A stretch of 23,573 bases of DNA, taken from contig DTSY01000039.1 in assembly GCA_012965075.1 (NCBI GenBank), positions 1 to 23,573 on the forward strand. Reading direction: 5' to 3'. Positions 23,380 to 23,573 of the stretch are shown here, one piece after another. Origin of the DNA: Gammaproteobacteria bacterium. GTDB taxonomy: Bacteria; Pseudomonadota; Gammaproteobacteria; Magnimaribacterales; Magnimaribacteraceae. A model generated the notes under the pieces. The model made no database searches, was not told the origin of the DNA, and saw only the letters and a program-made list of their open reading frames with translations. Both the position numbers and the translations under genes were made by a program. How positions within the stretch are numbered: position 1 is the stretch's first letter; each line of letters starts with the position of its first letter.

Positions 23380-23573
23380 TTATTCCTCTTCAGTTTTATT
23401 TTCTTTACTTGATTTCGACACCACTTCAGTTGAATCAACCTTACGGAATCCTTTTGGTAAAAAATTACCTCTACGCCCTCTCGCGCCTTTGAAGTTTTCT
23501 AAATCTGTAGTTTTAATTGTGAAATGACGTTTTCCACTTATAAGTTTTAACTCTCTTCCCTCCCCCAAAACTG
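23380..23573 (-). CDS. parC: DNA topoisomerase IV subunit A, C-terminal fragment (cut by window edge)
   Basis: About 64 C-terminal residues of a protein that enters from beyond the right edge. The segment SGKRHFTIKTTDLENF followed by KGARGRRGNFLPKGFRKVD matches the tail of ParC (E. coli GKRKIKLRPEELQKV, then GERGRRGTLMRGLQRID). It ends in a charged Lys/Glu-rich tail and TAA at 23380-23382. ParC with ParE decatenates daughter chromosomes. The TTG at 23568 is an internal leucine codon, not a start. GyrA is the alternative, but the GxRGRRG tail is the ParC form. Confidence 0.87.
   Translation of the reverse strand, partial: VLGEGRELKLISGKRHFTIKTTDLENFKGARGRRGNFLPKGFRKVDSTEVVSKSSKENKTEEE

Noticed and set aside
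1..23573. Mobile elements, CRISPR arrays, toxin-antitoxin or defence genes, tRNA or other RNA genes
   Set aside because: No transposase, integrase, repeat array, cloverleaf or small gene pair could be recognised; the whole window is filled by ordinary chromosomal genes.

Overview
The window reads as chromosome from an AT-rich, compact gammaproteobacterium, most likely a free-living marine lineage of the SAR86 kind. This is inferred from gene content and gene order; there is no rRNA in the window to settle it. The order proA-nadD-rsfS-rlmH-mrdA-rodA-mltB-dacA is the Pseudomonas-type elongasome cluster. Genes lie almost end to end: no gap between genes exceeds about 65 bases, four convergent pairs are separated by only 2-11 bases, and many same-strand genes overlap. 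I see no tRNA, rRNA, CRISPR array, insertion sequence, phage gene or defence system.

Layout. (1) 1-7581, minus strand: an eight-gene cell-wall and housekeeping operon, proA, nadD, rsfS, rlmH, mrdA (PBP2), rodA, mltB and dacA (cut by the left edge). It joins elongasome peptidoglycan synthesis and trimming to NAD synthesis, proline synthesis and ribosome maturation. (2) 7628-10713, plus strand: a DedA membrane protein, then a tight pair made of a carotenoid-oxygenase-family enzyme and a CurA-like enone reductase. (3) 10719-13870, minus strand: mpl (peptidoglycan recycling ligase), an M19 dipeptidase lipoprotein and a LON-domain protein. (4) 13933-15198, plus strand: a phosphofructokinase with the pyrophosphate-dependent residue signature. 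(5) 15210-16814, minus strand: a PaaI-type hotdog thioesterase and a saccharopine-dehydrogenase-like oxidoreductase. (6) 16852-20307, plus strand: a cysteine-rich secreted CE1/PHB-depolymerase-like esterase lipoprotein, a class III CoA-transferase and an acyl-CoA dehydrogenase, probably a small ester/acyl-CoA catabolic operon. (7) 20310-21869, minus strand: a membrane-anchored metallo-beta-lactamase-fold hydrolase and a DUF2244 membrane protein. (8) 21927-22895, plus strand: a Kv-beta-like aldo/keto reductase. (9) 22900-23573, minus strand: a hotdog thioesterase downstream of the 3' end of parC (cut by the right edge).

Two observations stand out. First, the conserved C-terminal tail of RlmH is lost in the annotated frame but restored exactly by removing one C from a CCC run, so there is a one-base frameshift (sequence error or real). 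Second, six transcription-unit-leading genes have a -10-like hexamer ending 6-8 bases before the start codon, the geometry of leaderless mRNAs. At two divergent junctions the -10 is the perfect palindrome ATTATAAT, which could fire in both directions. I did not find a clearly new multi-gene system; the carotenoid-oxygenase/enone-reductase pair and the esterase/CoA-transferase/dehydrogenase operon are the best metabolic candidates.
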